A stretch of 64,000 nucleotides of DNA from Streptomyces vietnamensis. Its GTDB lineage: Bacteria > Actinomycetota > Actinomycetes > Streptomycetales > Streptomycetaceae. The position numbers and the translations under genes are program-made. Shown here piece after piece: positions 52,333-61,406 of this stretch (its first letter is position 1; the number at the start of each line of letters is the position of its first letter). The notes below the pieces were generated by a model, which did not search any database, was not told the origin of the DNA, and saw nothing but the letters and a program-made list of their open reading frames with translations. The stretch covers positions 6,150,001-6,214,000 of the forward strand of contig NZ_CP010407.1 in assembly GCF_000830005.1 (NCBI RefSeq), read 5' to 3'.

Positions 52333-53085
52333 ATGGCTCTGCAATCGGCGCCGCGACTCGGTGTGGTGGTTCCGTCCGGAAACGCCGCCGCCGAACCCGA
52401 GATCGGCAGCCTCGTAAGCCCCGCATTCAATGTGCACACTTCCCGGTTCCCGGTACTTCCCGGAAAAGACCTGCGCGGTCGTCTGGAGAAGTACAACGAC
52501 GTGCTCCCCGAAGTGCTCGGGAATTTCGGCGGACTGCGTCTCGACGCGGCAGTCGTCTCCTGCACCGGCTCGCACTACCTCCTCACCCCCGAAGGCGACC
52601 GCGCGCTCTGCGCGGAGCTCTCCGAGCGCGTCGGAGCGCCCGTGCGGTCCGCCGCCCTGGCCATCCTCGACACCGCGCGGGCCGTGGGCGCCGAACGGCT
52701 CGTCCTCGTCTCGCCGTACGAGCCCTGGCTCACCGAACTCTCCCACGCCTACTGGGAGTCGGCCGGGCTCACGGTCGACCGGATCGTCAAGATCCGGGCC
52801 GGCGCGCGCTTCTCCCCGTACGACGTGACCACCGAGGAACTCGTCGCCCAGGTACGGGAGGCCGAACTCCCCGAGGACGCCACGCTGTTGTTCACCGGCA
52901 CCGGCATGTTCACCTTCGACGCGCTCGCCGAGCTCGGCCGCGACAGCGGGCGCACCCTGCTCACCTCCAACCTGGCGAGCGCCTGGTGGGCCCGGGACGC
53001 CCTCGGCCTCCCGGCCGACGGACCGGACGCGCACCCGCTGCTCCGGAGGCTCACGGAGCGGGCCGCCGCCGTGACCGTGTCGTGA
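52333..53085 (+). CDS. Maleate isomerase/arylmalonate decarboxylase-like protein with one catalytic Cys
   Basis: A 250-aa member of the Asp/Glu racemase superfamily closest in look to maleate cis-trans isomerase (RLGVVVPSGNAAAEPEI, AAVVSCTGSHYL, GAERLVLVSPYEPWL). Cys77 matches the first active-site Cys. The second, normally in a strand before a conserved Thr/Asn, is absent: that strand reads LLFTGTGMFTFD. Only one other Cys (Cys93) exists. It is therefore neither a normal two-Cys racemase nor AMDase, which keeps the second Cys. It is the first gene of the operon; AAGGGAGA precedes the ATG; it overlaps the next gene by 4 bp. Confidence 0.82.
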   Translation: MALQSAPRLGVVVPSGNAAAEPEIGSLVSPAFNVHTSRFPVLPGKDLRGRLEKYNDVLPEVLGNFGGLRLDAAVVSCTGSHYLLTPEGDRALCAELSERVGAPVRSAALAILDTARAVGAERLVLVSPYEPWLTELSHAYWESAGLTVDRIVKIRAGARFSPYDVTTEELVAQVREAELPEDATLLFTGTGMFTFDALAELGRDSGRTLLTSNLASAWWARDALGLPADGPDAHPLLRRLTERAAAVTVS

Positions 53086-54332
53086 GCGGTCGTACGCCAC
53101 CCCACGGCCCCGTCGCGGTCGTCGGCGCCGGGCCGGTGGGCCTGACCGCCGCGCTCGTCCTCGCCCGCGCCGGGATCCCGGTGACCGTCCTGGAGTCCAG
53201 GAGCGAACTGGCCACCGAGTCCCGCGCCTCCACCTTCCACCCCGCCACCCTCGACCTCCTCGACGAACTCGGCGTCGCGGCCGCCCTGCGCGTCCAGGGC
53301 CGCACCGTCGACCGCGTCCAGTGGCGCGACCTGGACGGCACCGTGCACGCCGAGCTGGACTACGGACTGCTCGCCGGGCACACCGGCCACCCGTACCGGC
53401 TCCACGTCGAGCAGGCCCGGCTCACCCCGCTGCTGCTCGACGCGCTGACCGCGACCGGCCTCGCCGACGTACGGTTCGGGGCCACCGTCACCGGCGCCGA
53501 GGAGACCGGCGACGAGGTGCGGCTGCGGACGGAGGACGCGGCGGGGCGACCCGCTCACACCCGCCACCCGTACGTCCTGGCGGCCGACGGCAGCCGCAGC
53601 CGGCTGCGCGAGCTCGCCGGACTCCCGGGCACGGCCGAGGAGTACCCGGACTACGCGCTCCGCGTGGTCACCGACTCCCCGCTCGACGAACTGGTACCCG
53701 GCCTCGCCCCGCTGGCGTACGTCCGCGACCCCCGGGCCTCGTACAGCGCGCTCGGGATGCCCGACCACTGGCGGCTCATCTTCCGCATCCGGCGCGGCAC
53801 GCCCCGCGACGAGGTGCTCGCGCCGGGGGCCGTACGGGCCCGGGTCGAGCAGGCCCTGCCGGGCGCCGCCGGACGGGCCGTGCGCATCACCGACGCGCAC
53901 ACCTACCGGCTCGCGCGGTTCCTGCTGCCCCGCTACCGGGCCGGCCGGGTGCTGTTCGCCGGGGACGCGGCCCACCTCACCTCCACCGCCGGCGGCCTCA
54001 ACATGAACTGCGGTCTCCACGACGCCGTGGAGACCGGCCGGGCCCTCACCGCCGTCCTGAGGACCGGCGCGGGCGACGAGGCGCCGCTCGACGCGGCCCT
54101 CGGCCGACGCCGCTCCGTCGTCGAGACGGCCGTCCTCCCGCGCAGCGAGGCCCGCACCGCCGGCCTGGACAGCTCCGCCGAACTCCTCGCCCGGATCGCC
54201 GACCTGCGGCGCACCGCCGCGGACCCCCGCGCGGCCACCGACTACCTGCTCAAGGCCTCACTTCTCGACGTCGCACCACGACCCCTGAAAGGTGACGCAC
54301 ATGCGGATCTGGTTTCACAAGCACACCGTTGA
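53082..54332 (+). CDS. FAD-dependent monooxygenase (PHBH fold)
   Basis: A 416-aa class A flavoprotein monooxygenase. Features are the GAGPVG Rossmann motif (residues 15-20), a DG-type segment (YVLAADGSRSRLRELAG) and the GD motif (VLFAGDAAHLTSTAGGLNMN). No thioredoxin-like tail is present, unlike the monooxygenase at 35.7-37.4 kb. The GTG start overlaps the upstream gene (GTGA), and the 3' end overlaps the next gene by 32 bp. It probably hydroxylates an aromatic or enolic ring in the pathway (inference). Confidence 0.92.
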   Translation: MSGRTPPHGPVAVVGAGPVGLTAALVLARAGIPVTVLESRSELATESRASTFHPATLDLLDELGVAAALRVQGRTVDRVQWRDLDGTVHAELDYGLLAGHTGHPYRLHVEQARLTPLLLDALTATGLADVRFGATVTGAEETGDEVRLRTEDAAGRPAHTRHPYVLAADGSRSRLRELAGLPGTAEEYPDYALRVVTDSPLDELVPGLAPLAYVRDPRASYSALGMPDHWRLIFRIRRGTPRDEVLAPGAVRARVEQALPGAAGRAVRITDAHTYRLARFLLPRYRAGRVLFAGDAAHLTSTAGGLNMNCGLHDAVETGRALTAVLRTGAGDEAPLDAALGRRRSVVETAVLPRSEARTAGLDSSAELLARIADLRRTAADPRAATDYLLKASLLDVAPRPLKGDAHADLVSQAHR

Positions 54333-55101
54333 GGGGCGGCTTCCGCTGCTCGACCAGTGGTACCGCGAGCACCTCGACGCGATCGCCGCACCCGGCACCA
54401 CCGTCGACATCAAGACCCTGCCGGCCGACACGTACCCCGACCGCACCCCCTTCGGCCTCGTCGGCCACCACTCCGCCCAGGTGCTCTTCAGCCGCCACTT
54501 CTCCGAGTCCGCGCTCGTCGCGGAGCGGGAGGGCTACGACGCCTGGGTGATCGCCGCCGGACAGGACCCCGGCCTGCGCGACGCCCGCCACCTCGCCTCC
54601 ATCCCGACCCTCGGATACGGCGAGACGGCCTTCTTCCTCTCGGCGCTCACCGGCCAGCGCTTCGGCGTCCTCGGCTTCATGCCGCCCCTGGAGGAGCCCA
54701 TCAGGGCCAACATCCGCCAGTACCGCCTGGAGTCCTCGCTCAGCTCGTACGAGGTCGTGCCCGGCGGCTGGGACTCCGTGCACCGCTCCCTGGAGGGCGA
54801 CTTCGACGAGTTCGTCGAGGTGTACTCGGCGGCCGCCCTGCGCGCCGCCAAGGCCGGGGCCGAGGTCATCATCCCCGCCGAGGGCATCCCCAACGAGATC
54901 CTCTGGCACCTCGGCATCCACGAACTCCACGGCCTGCCCGTGATCGACCCCGCCGGACTCGCCGTGAAGCTCGCGGAGACCCTCGTCCAGCTCGGCGAGC
55001 TGAAGCTCTTCCAGCGCAGCGGCCACGGCTACTGGTTCAGCCGCCCCGACGAGCCCGTCTCCAAGCACCTGGAGCAGGTCTTCCTGGGCTCGGCCCTCTA
55101 G
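54301..55101 (+). CDS. Asp/Glu/hydantoin racemase-fold protein without cysteines
   Basis: A 266-aa protein with the Asp/Glu/hydantoin racemase fold pattern (AAGQDPGLRDAR, FGVLGFMPPLEEPIRANIRQY, GAEVIIPAEGIPNEIL). Both catalytic Cys sites are replaced: the first is Gly/Gln in AAGQDPG and the second is Ala/Glu in IIPAEG. There is no Cys in the whole protein. Racemisation by the two-Cys mechanism is therefore ruled out; lyase, decarboxylase or isomerase chemistry is possible. GAAAGG precedes the ATG at 54301, inside the end of the monooxygenase gene. Confidence 0.8.
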   Translation: MRIWFHKHTVEGRLPLLDQWYREHLDAIAAPGTTVDIKTLPADTYPDRTPFGLVGHHSAQVLFSRHFSESALVAEREGYDAWVIAAGQDPGLRDARHLASIPTLGYGETAFFLSALTGQRFGVLGFMPPLEEPIRANIRQYRLESSLSSYEVVPGGWDSVHRSLEGDFDEFVEVYSAAALRAAKAGAEVIIPAEGIPNEILWHLGIHELHGLPVIDPAGLAVKLAETLVQLGELKLFQRSGHGYWFSRPDEPVSKHLEQVFLGSAL

Positions 55102-55109
55102 GGGATGCC

Positions 55110-55208
55110 GTGTCCGACGCACCGCACCCGCGCCCGCACCCGCGCCCGCACCCGTACCCGCATTCGAGATCGCACGCCGCCACGCCTCCCGAGGAGTCAC
55201 GCCCATGA
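55110..55208 (+). CDS. Candidate 32-aa His/Pro/Arg-rich peptide coupled to hemB
   Basis: A GTG frame that begins 9 nt after the upstream stop, with AGGGGA 4 nt before it, and whose TGA overlaps the hemB ATG (ATGA). The peptide contains alternating PHPRPHPRPHPYPH, with six His and nine Pro. It fills the only sizeable gap in the operon. It may be a translational coupler, a metal-binding peptide or chance. No homologue known to me. Confidence 0.4.
   Translation: MSDAPHPRPHPRPHPYPHSRSHAATPPEESRP
55123..55164. repeat. 6/12-bp repeat inside the His/Pro/Arg frame
   Basis: Seven hexamer units CGCACC/CGCGCC/CGTACC/CGCATT follow one another without a gap. The translated reading gives alternating His/Arg-Pro steps. 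Confidence 0.8.
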
Positions 55209-56224
55209 CGTACGACGCCTACGGCCGCAACACCGCGGCCACCGACCCCGCCGCCCCCTACTACCGCCCGCGCCGCCTCCGCCGCACCCCCGCGCTGCGC
55301 CGCTTCGCCGCCGAGACCCGCGTCGGCCCCGCCAACCTCGTCCAGCCCCTCTTCCTCCGCGAGGGCCTCACCGAACCGCGTGAGATCCCCTCCATGCCGG
55401 GCGTCTTCCAGCACACCCGCGACACCCTCCGCAAGGCCGCCGCCGAGGCCGTCGCCAACGGGGTCGGCGGGCTCATCCTCTTCGGGATCCCCGAGCACAA
55501 GGACCCCACCGGCACCGGCGCCGTCGACCCGGACGGCATCCTCCAGGTCGCCCTGCGCGACGTCACCGCCGAGGTCGGCGACTCCACCGTGATCATCGGC
55601 GACATCAACCTCGACGAGTACACCGACCACGGCCACACCGGCGTCCTCGACGCCAACGGCGACGTCGACAACGACGCCAGCATCGAGCTGTACGCGCGGG
55701 CCGCCGTCGTCCAGGCCGACGCCGGCGCCCAGATCGTCGCCCCCAGCGGCATGATGGACGGCCAGGTCCGCCGCATCCGCGAGGCCCTCGACCAGGCCGG
55801 GCACCAGTCCGTCGCCATCCTCGGCTACTCCGCCAAGTACGCCTCGCACTTCTACGGTCCCTTCCGCGACGCCGTCGAGTCCACCCTGCGCGGCGACCGC
55901 AAGGGCTACCAGCAGTTCCCCGGCAACATCCGCGAATCCCTCCTGGAGGTCTCGCTCGACGTCGCCGAGGGCGCCGACCTGGTCATGGTCAAGCCCGCCC
56001 TCGCCTACCTCGACATCGTCCGGCTGATCGCCGACCACGTGCAGGTGCCCGTCTCCGCCTACCAGGTCTCCGGCGAGTACTCCATGGTCGAGGCGGCCGC
56101 CGCCAAGGGCTGGATCGACCGCGACCAGGTCGTCCGGGAGAGCCTCGCCTCCATCCACCGCGCCGGTGCCACCCAGATCATCACCTACTGGGCCTCCGAG
56201 TTCGCCCAGAGCCTGGACCGGTGA
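55205..56224 (+). CDS. hemB: Porphobilinogen synthase (delta-aminolevulinic acid dehydratase), cysteine-free form
   Basis: A 339-aa ALA dehydratase that condenses two 5-aminolevulinates to porphobilinogen. The Schiff-base lysines are Lys211 (GYSAKYASHFYGPFRD) and Lys263 (VMVKPALAYLDI). The metal region reads DINLDEYTDHGHTG (133-146): the three zinc cysteines of the classical enzyme are Asn135, Asp137 and Thr145, and the protein has no Cys at all. It should use magnesium or another non-zinc route. GAGGAG precedes the ATG; hemA follows 4 bp after the stop. hemC and hemD, its usual Streptomyces neighbours, are missing. Confidence 0.95.
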   Translation: MTYDAYGRNTAATDPAAPYYRPRRLRRTPALRRFAAETRVGPANLVQPLFLREGLTEPREIPSMPGVFQHTRDTLRKAAAEAVANGVGGLILFGIPEHKDPTGTGAVDPDGILQVALRDVTAEVGDSTVIIGDINLDEYTDHGHTGVLDANGDVDNDASIELYARAAVVQADAGAQIVAPSGMMDGQVRRIREALDQAGHQSVAILGYSAKYASHFYGPFRDAVESTLRGDRKGYQQFPGNIRESLLEVSLDVAEGADLVMVKPALAYLDIVRLIADHVQVPVSAYQVSGEYSMVEAAAAKGWIDRDQVVRESLASIHRAGATQIITYWASEFAQSLDR

Positions 56225-56228
56225 CCCG

Positions 56229-57560
56229 GTGACCGCCTCCTCCACCATGCTGGTCCTCGGCATCAGCCATGCCAGCGCCCCGCTCGACCTCCTGGAGAGA
56301 CTCGCCGGCACCGACCGGCCCGCGGAGGAGCTCGTCTCCGACGTGACCTCCGTCGACGGCATCGACGCCGCCGTCGTCGTCTCCACCTGCAACCGCCTGG
56401 AGATCTACGCCGAGACCCGCGCCTCCACCTCCGAACTCGACGGCCTCGGCGAGCTGTTCGCCCAGCACACCGGCGTCGACCACGAGGAGATCGCCCCGCA
56501 CCTCTACAGCCACCACGCCGACGGAGCCGTACGCCACCTCTTCGCCGTGGCCTCCGGACTCGAATCGGTCGTGGTCGGCGAGGACCAGATCCTCGGCCAG
56601 GTGAAACTGGGCCTCGAACGGTCCCAGCGGCTCGACCGCACCGGCCGCGTCCTCGCCAAGGCCGTCCAGACCGCCCTGCGCGTCGGCAAGCGGGCCCGCA
56701 ACGAGACCGGGCTCAACGAGGCCGGCCGCTCCCTCGCCACCGCCGGACTCGGCTTCTTCGAGCGTAAGGTCGGCTCCCTGCACGGCAAGACCGCCCTCGT
56801 CATCGGAGCCGGCGCCTTCGCCGGCGTCGTCGTCGCCGCACTGCGCCGCTCCGGCCTCGACCGGGTCCACGTCGCCAACCGCACCCCGGAGAAGGCCCAG
56901 CGGCTCGCCGAGACCACCGGGGGAACGGGCTACGACCTTGACGACCTGCCCCGGCTGCTCACCGAGGTCGACGTCGTCGTCGGCGCCACCGCCGCCACCG
57001 GCCACCTCGTCACCGCCCGGCACGTCGAGGAGGCGCTCGCCGCCCGGGACGGCCGCGAGCTGTTCCTGCTCGACCTGTCCCTGCCGCACAACATCGCCCC
57101 CACGGTGGCAGAACTGCCCGGCGTCACCTTCGTCGACCTGCGCCGGATCGCGGAGGAGGGCCAGGAGGACGAGATCTCCGCCGCCAGCGTCCAGGCCGCC
57201 CACGAGCTGATCGACGCCGAGGTCGAGCAGTTCCGCACCGGCCTCCGGCTCGCCGGCGCCAAGCCCGTCCTCACCGCCCTGCGCACCGCCGCCACCGAGG
57301 CCGCCGAGGCCGAACTCGACCGGCTCGCCCGCCGCCTCGACGGACTCGACGGCGCGACGCGGCAGGAGATCGACCGCAGCGTCCGCCGCATCGTCGACAA
57401 GGCCCTGCACCAGCCCACCGTCCTCGTGCGGGAGCTGGCGGCCGACCCGGACGGCGCCCGGCACATCGCCGCCTTCACCCGCCTCTTCGCCGCGGCGGAA
57501 TCCCCCCACGACAGCGACACGAACGACCCGAACGAGAAGAAGATCGAGGCCATCGCATGA
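56229..57560 (+). CDS. hemA: Glutamyl-tRNA reductase
   Basis: A 443-aa glutamyl-tRNA reductase that makes glutamate-1-semialdehyde from Glu-tRNA. The catalytic Cys54 lies in VSTCNRLEIYAE; VVGEDQILGQVK and the NADPH-binding region (ALVIGAGAFAGVVVAALRRSG, VANRTPEKAQRLA) follow, with a C-terminal dimerisation helix domain. GTG at 56229 is chosen, 4 bp after hemB; an ATG six codons later is possible. It ends in an ATGA overlap with the acyl-CoA ligase gene. It is likely a second copy beside the housekeeping hemACDB set expected elsewhere. Confidence 0.95.
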   Translation: MTASSTMLVLGISHASAPLDLLERLAGTDRPAEELVSDVTSVDGIDAAVVVSTCNRLEIYAETRASTSELDGLGELFAQHTGVDHEEIAPHLYSHHADGAVRHLFAVASGLESVVVGEDQILGQVKLGLERSQRLDRTGRVLAKAVQTALRVGKRARNETGLNEAGRSLATAGLGFFERKVGSLHGKTALVIGAGAFAGVVVAALRRSGLDRVHVANRTPEKAQRLAETTGGTGYDLDDLPRLLTEVDVVVGATAATGHLVTARHVEEALAARDGRELFLLDLSLPHNIAPTVAELPGVTFVDLRRIAEEGQEDEISAASVQAAHELIDAEVEQFRTGLRLAGAKPVLTALRTAATEAAEAELDRLARRLDGLDGATRQEIDRSVRRIVDKALHQPTVLVRELAADPDGARHIAAFTRLFAAAESPHDSDTNDPNEKKIEAIA

Positions 57561-59611
57561 GTGACATCTCGGCCCTCTGGGAAGCCGAATCCATCGCCGT
57601 CATCGGGGCCAGCGAGCGCCCCGGCGCCCTGGGCCGCAAGCCGCTCGACTACCTCCTCCGGTACGGCTACAAGGGCCGCATCCTGCCGGTCAACCCGCGC
57701 TCACCGGAGATCCTCGGCGTCCCCGCGTACCCCAGCGTCAAGGACGCCCCCGGCCCCGTCGACCTGGCCCTGATCATGGTCTCCGCCGAGCGGGTCCCCG
57801 GCGCCGTCGACGACTGCGTGGCCGCCGGCGTCAAGCTCGCCGTCATCGCCTCCTCCGGCTTCGCCGAGACCGGCGAGGACGGCGCCCGCCTCCAGGCGGA
57901 GGTCGTCGCCAAGGCCCGCGCCGGGGGCCTGCGGATCATCGGCCCCAACTGCATCGGGGCCGTCGGCTACGAGAACCGCGTCCTCGCCACCTTCAGCCCG
58001 CTCTTCGGCGCCGAGTCCGTGCCCTTCGAGCCCGGCACCCTCGCCTTCGTCAGCCAGAGCGGCGCCCTCGGCTTCGGCGCCGCCAGCCTCGCCCTGGAGC
58101 GGGGCCTGCGCCCCGGCTGGGTGGTCTCCACCGGCAACGACGCCGACGTCACCGCCCTCGAAGTCCTCCGCGAACTCGCCACCGTCCCCGAGGTCACCGG
58201 CCTCCTCGGCTACCTGGAGGACACCCCGGACATCGGAACCCTGCGCGAACTCGCCGGCTCCGGCAAGCCCGTCGCCCTCCTCAAGTCCGGCCGTACGGAG
58301 GCGGGCGGCCGCGCCGCCGCCTCGCACACCGGCGCCCTCGCCACCGACGACCGCGTCCTGGACGCCGCCCTGCGCGGCCTCGGCATCGTCCGCGTCGACG
58401 ACATCGACGAACTCCTCGACGTGGCCCGGGTCTTCGAGTCCGAGCGGCGACCCGCCGGGAACCGCGTCGCCGTCGTCACCACCTCCGGCGGCTCCGGCAT
58501 CCTCGCCGCCGACGCCGTCGAGGCCCACGGCCTGGAGCTCAGCGCCCTGGAGCCGCGCAGCAAGGAGGCGCTCGCCGAGATCGTCCCCGCCTTCGGGGCC
58601 ATCGACAACCCGGTCGACATCACGGCCACCGTCCTCAGCGACCCGTCGCTCTTCGACCGCTCCCTCGACGTCCTGATCGCCGACGAGACCGTCGACATCA
58701 TCGTCGCCGCCTTCTGCGTGATGGCCGGGCCCGACGTCGAGAAGGCCGTCAACGCCCTCTCCCGCGCCGCCGTGAAGGGCGGCAAGCCGATCCTCGTCGC
58801 CCGCACCGGCGCCGACTTCCTCGCCCCGGACGCCCCCCGCGACCTGCGCGAGGCCGGCCTGCCCGAGTACCCGACCCCGGCCCGCGCCCTGCGCGCCGCC
58901 GCCGCCCTGTGGGAGGTCAGCCGCCCCCGTACGCTCCCGGAGGCCCCGCGCCCCGGGACCGTGCCGGGACCCGGCGCCGAGGCCACGGAGCCGCAGCTGA
59001 AGGCGCTCCTCGCCGAGGCCGGGATCGCCGTGCCGAAGGGCCGGATCGCCGCGAACGCCGAGGACGCGGCGGCGGCCGTCACCGAAGTCGGCGGTACGGC
59101 GGTGCTCAAGGCCGTCGTCCCCGGCCTGCTCCACAAGACGGAGGCCGGCGGCGTCGAGATCGGCGTCACCGCCGACACCGCGCCCGAGGCGTTCGGGCGG
59201 CTCGCCGCGCTCGGCGGACAGGTGCTCGTCGAGGAACTCGTCGGCGAGGGCGTCGAGTTGATCGTCGGCGTCCACACCACCGACCTGGGCCCCGTACTCA
59301 CCGCCGGTCTCGGCGGGATCTTCACCGAGGTCCTCGACGACGTCGGCCACCGGCTCCTGCCGCTCGCCCCGGGCGAGGGCGCCGAGCTCCTCGCCGGACT
59401 GCGCGGCGCGAAGATACTCGCCGGCACCCGCGGCCGGGCCGCCGTGGACGTCGAGGCCGCCGCCGAACTCCTCCACAAGGTCGGCGAACTGGTCCAGGAC
59501 TGGCCGGCCGGCTTCGCCCTCGACCTCAACCCGGTGCGGGTCCTCACGAAGGGCGCGGTCGTCCTGGACGCGGCGCTCAGCGTCGAAGCTTCCGAGGAGA
59601 CGGCCCGATGA
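57557..59611 (+). CDS. ADP-forming acyl-CoA ligase (acetate--CoA ligase type, fused alpha and beta)
   Basis: A 684-aa NDP-forming acyl-CoA synthetase. Order: CoA-binding Rossmann domain ([17 protein letters not shown]), succinyl-CoA-ligase-like domains (SQSGALG), the phospho-His site (His257 in [10 protein letters not shown]), a hinge, then an ATP-grasp domain from about 475 ([18 protein letters not shown]). It joins a small carboxylic acid to CoA or, in reverse, makes ATP from acyl-CoA. It overlaps both hemA and hemL by 4 bp, so it belongs to the haem-precursor block. Substrate unknown; an amino or keto acid of the pathway is possible. Confidence 0.92.
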   Translation: MSDISALWEAESIAVIGASERPGALGRKPLDYLLRYGYKGRILPVNPRSPEILGVPAYPSVKDAPGPVDLALIMVSAERVPGAVDDCVAAGVKLAVIASSGFAETGEDGARLQAEVVAKARAGGLRIIGPNCIGAVGYENRVLATFSPLFGAESVPFEPGTLAFVSQSGALGFGAASLALERGLRPGWVVSTGNDADVTALEVLRELATVPEVTGLLGYLEDTPDIGTLRELAGSGKPVALLKSGRTEAGGRAAASHTGALATDDRVLDAALRGLGIVRVDDIDELLDVARVFESERRPAGNRVAVVTTSGGSGILAADAVEAHGLELSALEPRSKEALAEIVPAFGAIDNPVDITATVLSDPSLFDRSLDVLIADETVDIIVAAFCVMAGPDVEKAVNALSRAAVKGGKPILVARTGADFLAPDAPRDLREAGLPEYPTPARALRAAAALWEVSRPRTLPEAPRPGTVPGPGAEATEPQLKALLAEAGIAVPKGRIAANAEDAAAAVTEVGGTAVLKAVVPGLLHKTEAGGVEIGVTADTAPEAFGRLAALGGQVLVEELVGEGVELIVGVHTTDLGPVLTAGLGGIFTEVLDDVGHRLLPLAPGEGAELLAGLRGAKILAGTRGRAAVDVEAAAELLHKVGELVQDWPAGFALDLNPVRVLTKGAVVLDAALSVEASEETAR

Positions 59612-60906
59612 GCGGTACGGAGAACAGCAAGGCCCTCTTCGAGCGCGCCCGCAAGGTCACCCCCGGCGGCGTCAACTCACCGGTCCGCGCCTTCGGCGCC
59701 GTCGGCGGCACCCCCCGCTTCATCGCCTCCGCCGAGGGCCCGTACCTCACCGACAGCGACGGCAACGAGTACGTCGACCTCATCTGCTCCTGGGGCCCGA
59801 TGATCCTCGGCCACCGGCACCCGGCCGTCGTCGAGGCCGTCACCAGGGCCCTGGAGCGCGGCACCTCCTTCGGGGCGCCGTCCACCGGAGAGGTCGAACT
59901 CGCCGAGGAGATCGTCGACCGGGTCGCCCCGGTCGAGCAGGTCCGCCTGGTTAGCTCCGGCACCGAGGCGACGATGTCCGCGATCCGTCTGGCGCGCGGC
60001 TTCACGGGCCGCAGCAAGATCGTGAAGTTCGCCGGCTGCTACCACGGCCACGTGGACGCGCTGCTCGCCTCCGCCGGCTCCGGCCTCGCGACCTTCGCGC
60101 TGCCCGACACCCCCGGCGTCACCGGCGCCCAGGCGAGCGACACGATCGTCCTGCCGTACAACGACCTGGCGGCGGTCGAGAAGGTCTTCGCCGAGATCGG
60201 CGACGAGATCGCCGCCGTCATCACCGAGGCGGCCCCCGGCAACATGGGCGCCGTCCCCCCGCTGCCCGGCTTCAACGCCGGCCTCAAGGAGGTCACCGCC
60301 CGCCACGGCGCGCTGTTCGTCTCCGACGAGGTCATGACCGGCTTCCGGGCCAGCCGCTCCGGCTGGTACGGCCGGGACGGCGTCGCCCCCGACCTGCTGA
60401 CCTTCGGCAAGGTCATGGGCGGCGGCTTCCCGGCGGCGGCCTTCGGCGGCCGCGCCGACGTCATGGCCCACCTCGCCCCGGCGGGCCCCGTCTACCAGGC
60501 GGGCACCCTCTCCGGGAACCCGGTCGCCACCGCCGCCGGCCTCGCCACCCTGCGGCACAGCACCCCCGAGGTGTACGAGCGGCTCGACCAGGTCTCGGCC
60601 ACGATCGGCGCCGAGGTCTCCGCCGCCCTCACCAAGGAGGGCGTGGCGCACCGGCTGCAGTACTCCGGCACCATGTTCTCGGTCTTCTTCGGCGAGGACG
60701 AGGTGGTGGACTTCGACGGGGTCCGCGCCACCGAGTCGTACCGCTACACGCCGTTCTTCCACGAGCTGCTGCGGCAGGGCGTCTATCTGCCGCCCTCGCC
60801 CTTCGAGGCCTGGTTCATCTCGGCCTCGCACGACGACCGGGCCGTGAGCCGGGTGGTCGAGGCGCTCCCGGCAGCGGCGGCGGCAGCGGCGTCGGCGAAA
60901 CGCTGA
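59608..60906 (+). CDS. hemL: Glutamate-1-semialdehyde 2,1-aminomutase
   Basis: A 432-aa PLP enzyme turning glutamate-1-semialdehyde into 5-aminolevulinate. The PLP lysine is Lys268 in [43 protein letters not shown] and [11 protein letters not shown] are typical of GSA aminomutases. It overlaps the ligase gene by 4 bp and is last in the operon, before a strong terminator. The C-terminus carries an Ala-rich tail. Confidence 0.95.
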   Translation: MSGTENSKALFERARKVTPGGVNSPVRAFGAVGGTPRFIASAEGPYLTDSDGNEYVDLICSWGPMILGHRHPAVVEAVTRALERGTSFGAPSTGEVELAEEIVDRVAPVEQVRLVSSGTEATMSAIRLARGFTGRSKIVKFAGCYHGHVDALLASAGSGLATFALPDTPGVTGAQASDTIVLPYNDLAAVEKVFAEIGDEIAAVITEAAPGNMGAVPPLPGFNAGLKEVTARHGALFVSDEVMTGFRASRSGWYGRDGVAPDLLTFGKVMGGGFPAAAFGGRADVMAHLAPAGPVYQAGTLSGNPVATAAGLATLRHSTPEVYERLDQVSATIGAEVSAALTKEGVAHRLQYSGTMFSVFFGEDEVVDFDGVRATESYRYTPFFHELLRQGVYLPPSPFEAWFISASHDDRAVSRVVEALPAAAAAAASAKR

Positions 60907-60922
60907 GGACGGAGCCGTACGA

Positions 60923-60961
60923 AGGGTTGAGCCCCCGTGGGATCCACGGGGGCTCAACCCT
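60923..60961. terminator. Strong bidirectional terminator after hemL
   Basis: Perfect 18-bp inverted repeat AGGGTTGAGCCCCCGTGG/CCACGGGGGCTCAACCCT with a 3-nt loop, then a short T-run. It sits between convergent hemL and the Ohr gene and marks the end of the operon. Confidence 0.95.
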
Positions 60962-60989
60962 TTCCGTCCGGAGATTCGGCCCCGGAGAT

Positions 60990-61406
60990 TCAGCCGGCGA
61001 GATCGATCCGCACCTCGACGTTCCCCCGGATCGCCTTCGAATACGGGCAGCGACCGTGGGCGGCGTCGGCGAGCCGCCGTGCCTCGGCGGCGTCGAGCCC
61101 GGGGAGTTCGACGGTGAGGACCACCGACAGGTGGAAGCCGGTGTCCTCCTTGTGCAGCGCCACCTCGGCGGTGACGGTGTCGTCCGTGAGCACGGTCCTG
61201 GACTCGCGTGCGGAGACCCGGAGCGCGCTGTGGAAGCAGGCGGCGTAGCCGGCGGCGAAGAGCTGCTCGGGGTTGGTCGCGGTGCCGGAGCCGCCGACGG
61301 CCTTGGGGCTCGACAGCGGCAGGTCGAGGAGCCCGTCGGAGGAGCGCACGGCGCCGTTGCGCCCGTCTCCGGTGGAAGCGACCTCGGCGGTGTAGACGAC
61401 GGCCAT
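60990..61406 (-). CDS. Organic hydroperoxide resistance protein (Ohr/OsmC family)
   Basis: A 138-aa Ohr-type thiol peroxidase. The catalytic Cys57 (GYAACFHSAL) and resolving Cys120 (HGRCPYSKAIRGN) are present, as are the Ohr-type N-terminus MAVVYTAEVASTGDGRNG and LPLSSPKAVGG. It reduces organic peroxides with dihydrolipoyl or thiol donors. It is a single gene divergent from the CaiB-type gene; no OhrR gene is adjacent. Confidence 0.94.
   Translation of the reverse strand: MAVVYTAEVASTGDGRNGAVRSSDGLLDLPLSSPKAVGGSGTATNPEQLFAAGYAACFHSALRVSARESRTVLTDDTVTAEVALHKEDTGFHLSVVLTVELPGLDAAEARRLADAAHGRCPYSKAIRGNVEVRIDLAG

Noticed and set aside
55205..60906. The hem genes as the organism's main haem operon
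   Set aside because: Streptomyces haem operons carry hemA-hemC-hemD-hemB together. Here hemC and hemD are missing and monooxygenase, racemase-fold and ligase genes are interleaved. Not excluded without the rest of the genome, hence listed as a test.
57557..60906. A C5N (2-amino-3-hydroxycyclopentenone) unit cassette
   Set aside because: That cassette needs an ALA synthase-type PLP cyclase, an AMP-forming acyl-CoA ligase and an amide synthetase. None is seen; the ligase here is ADP-forming and the PLP enzyme is a GSA aminomutase.
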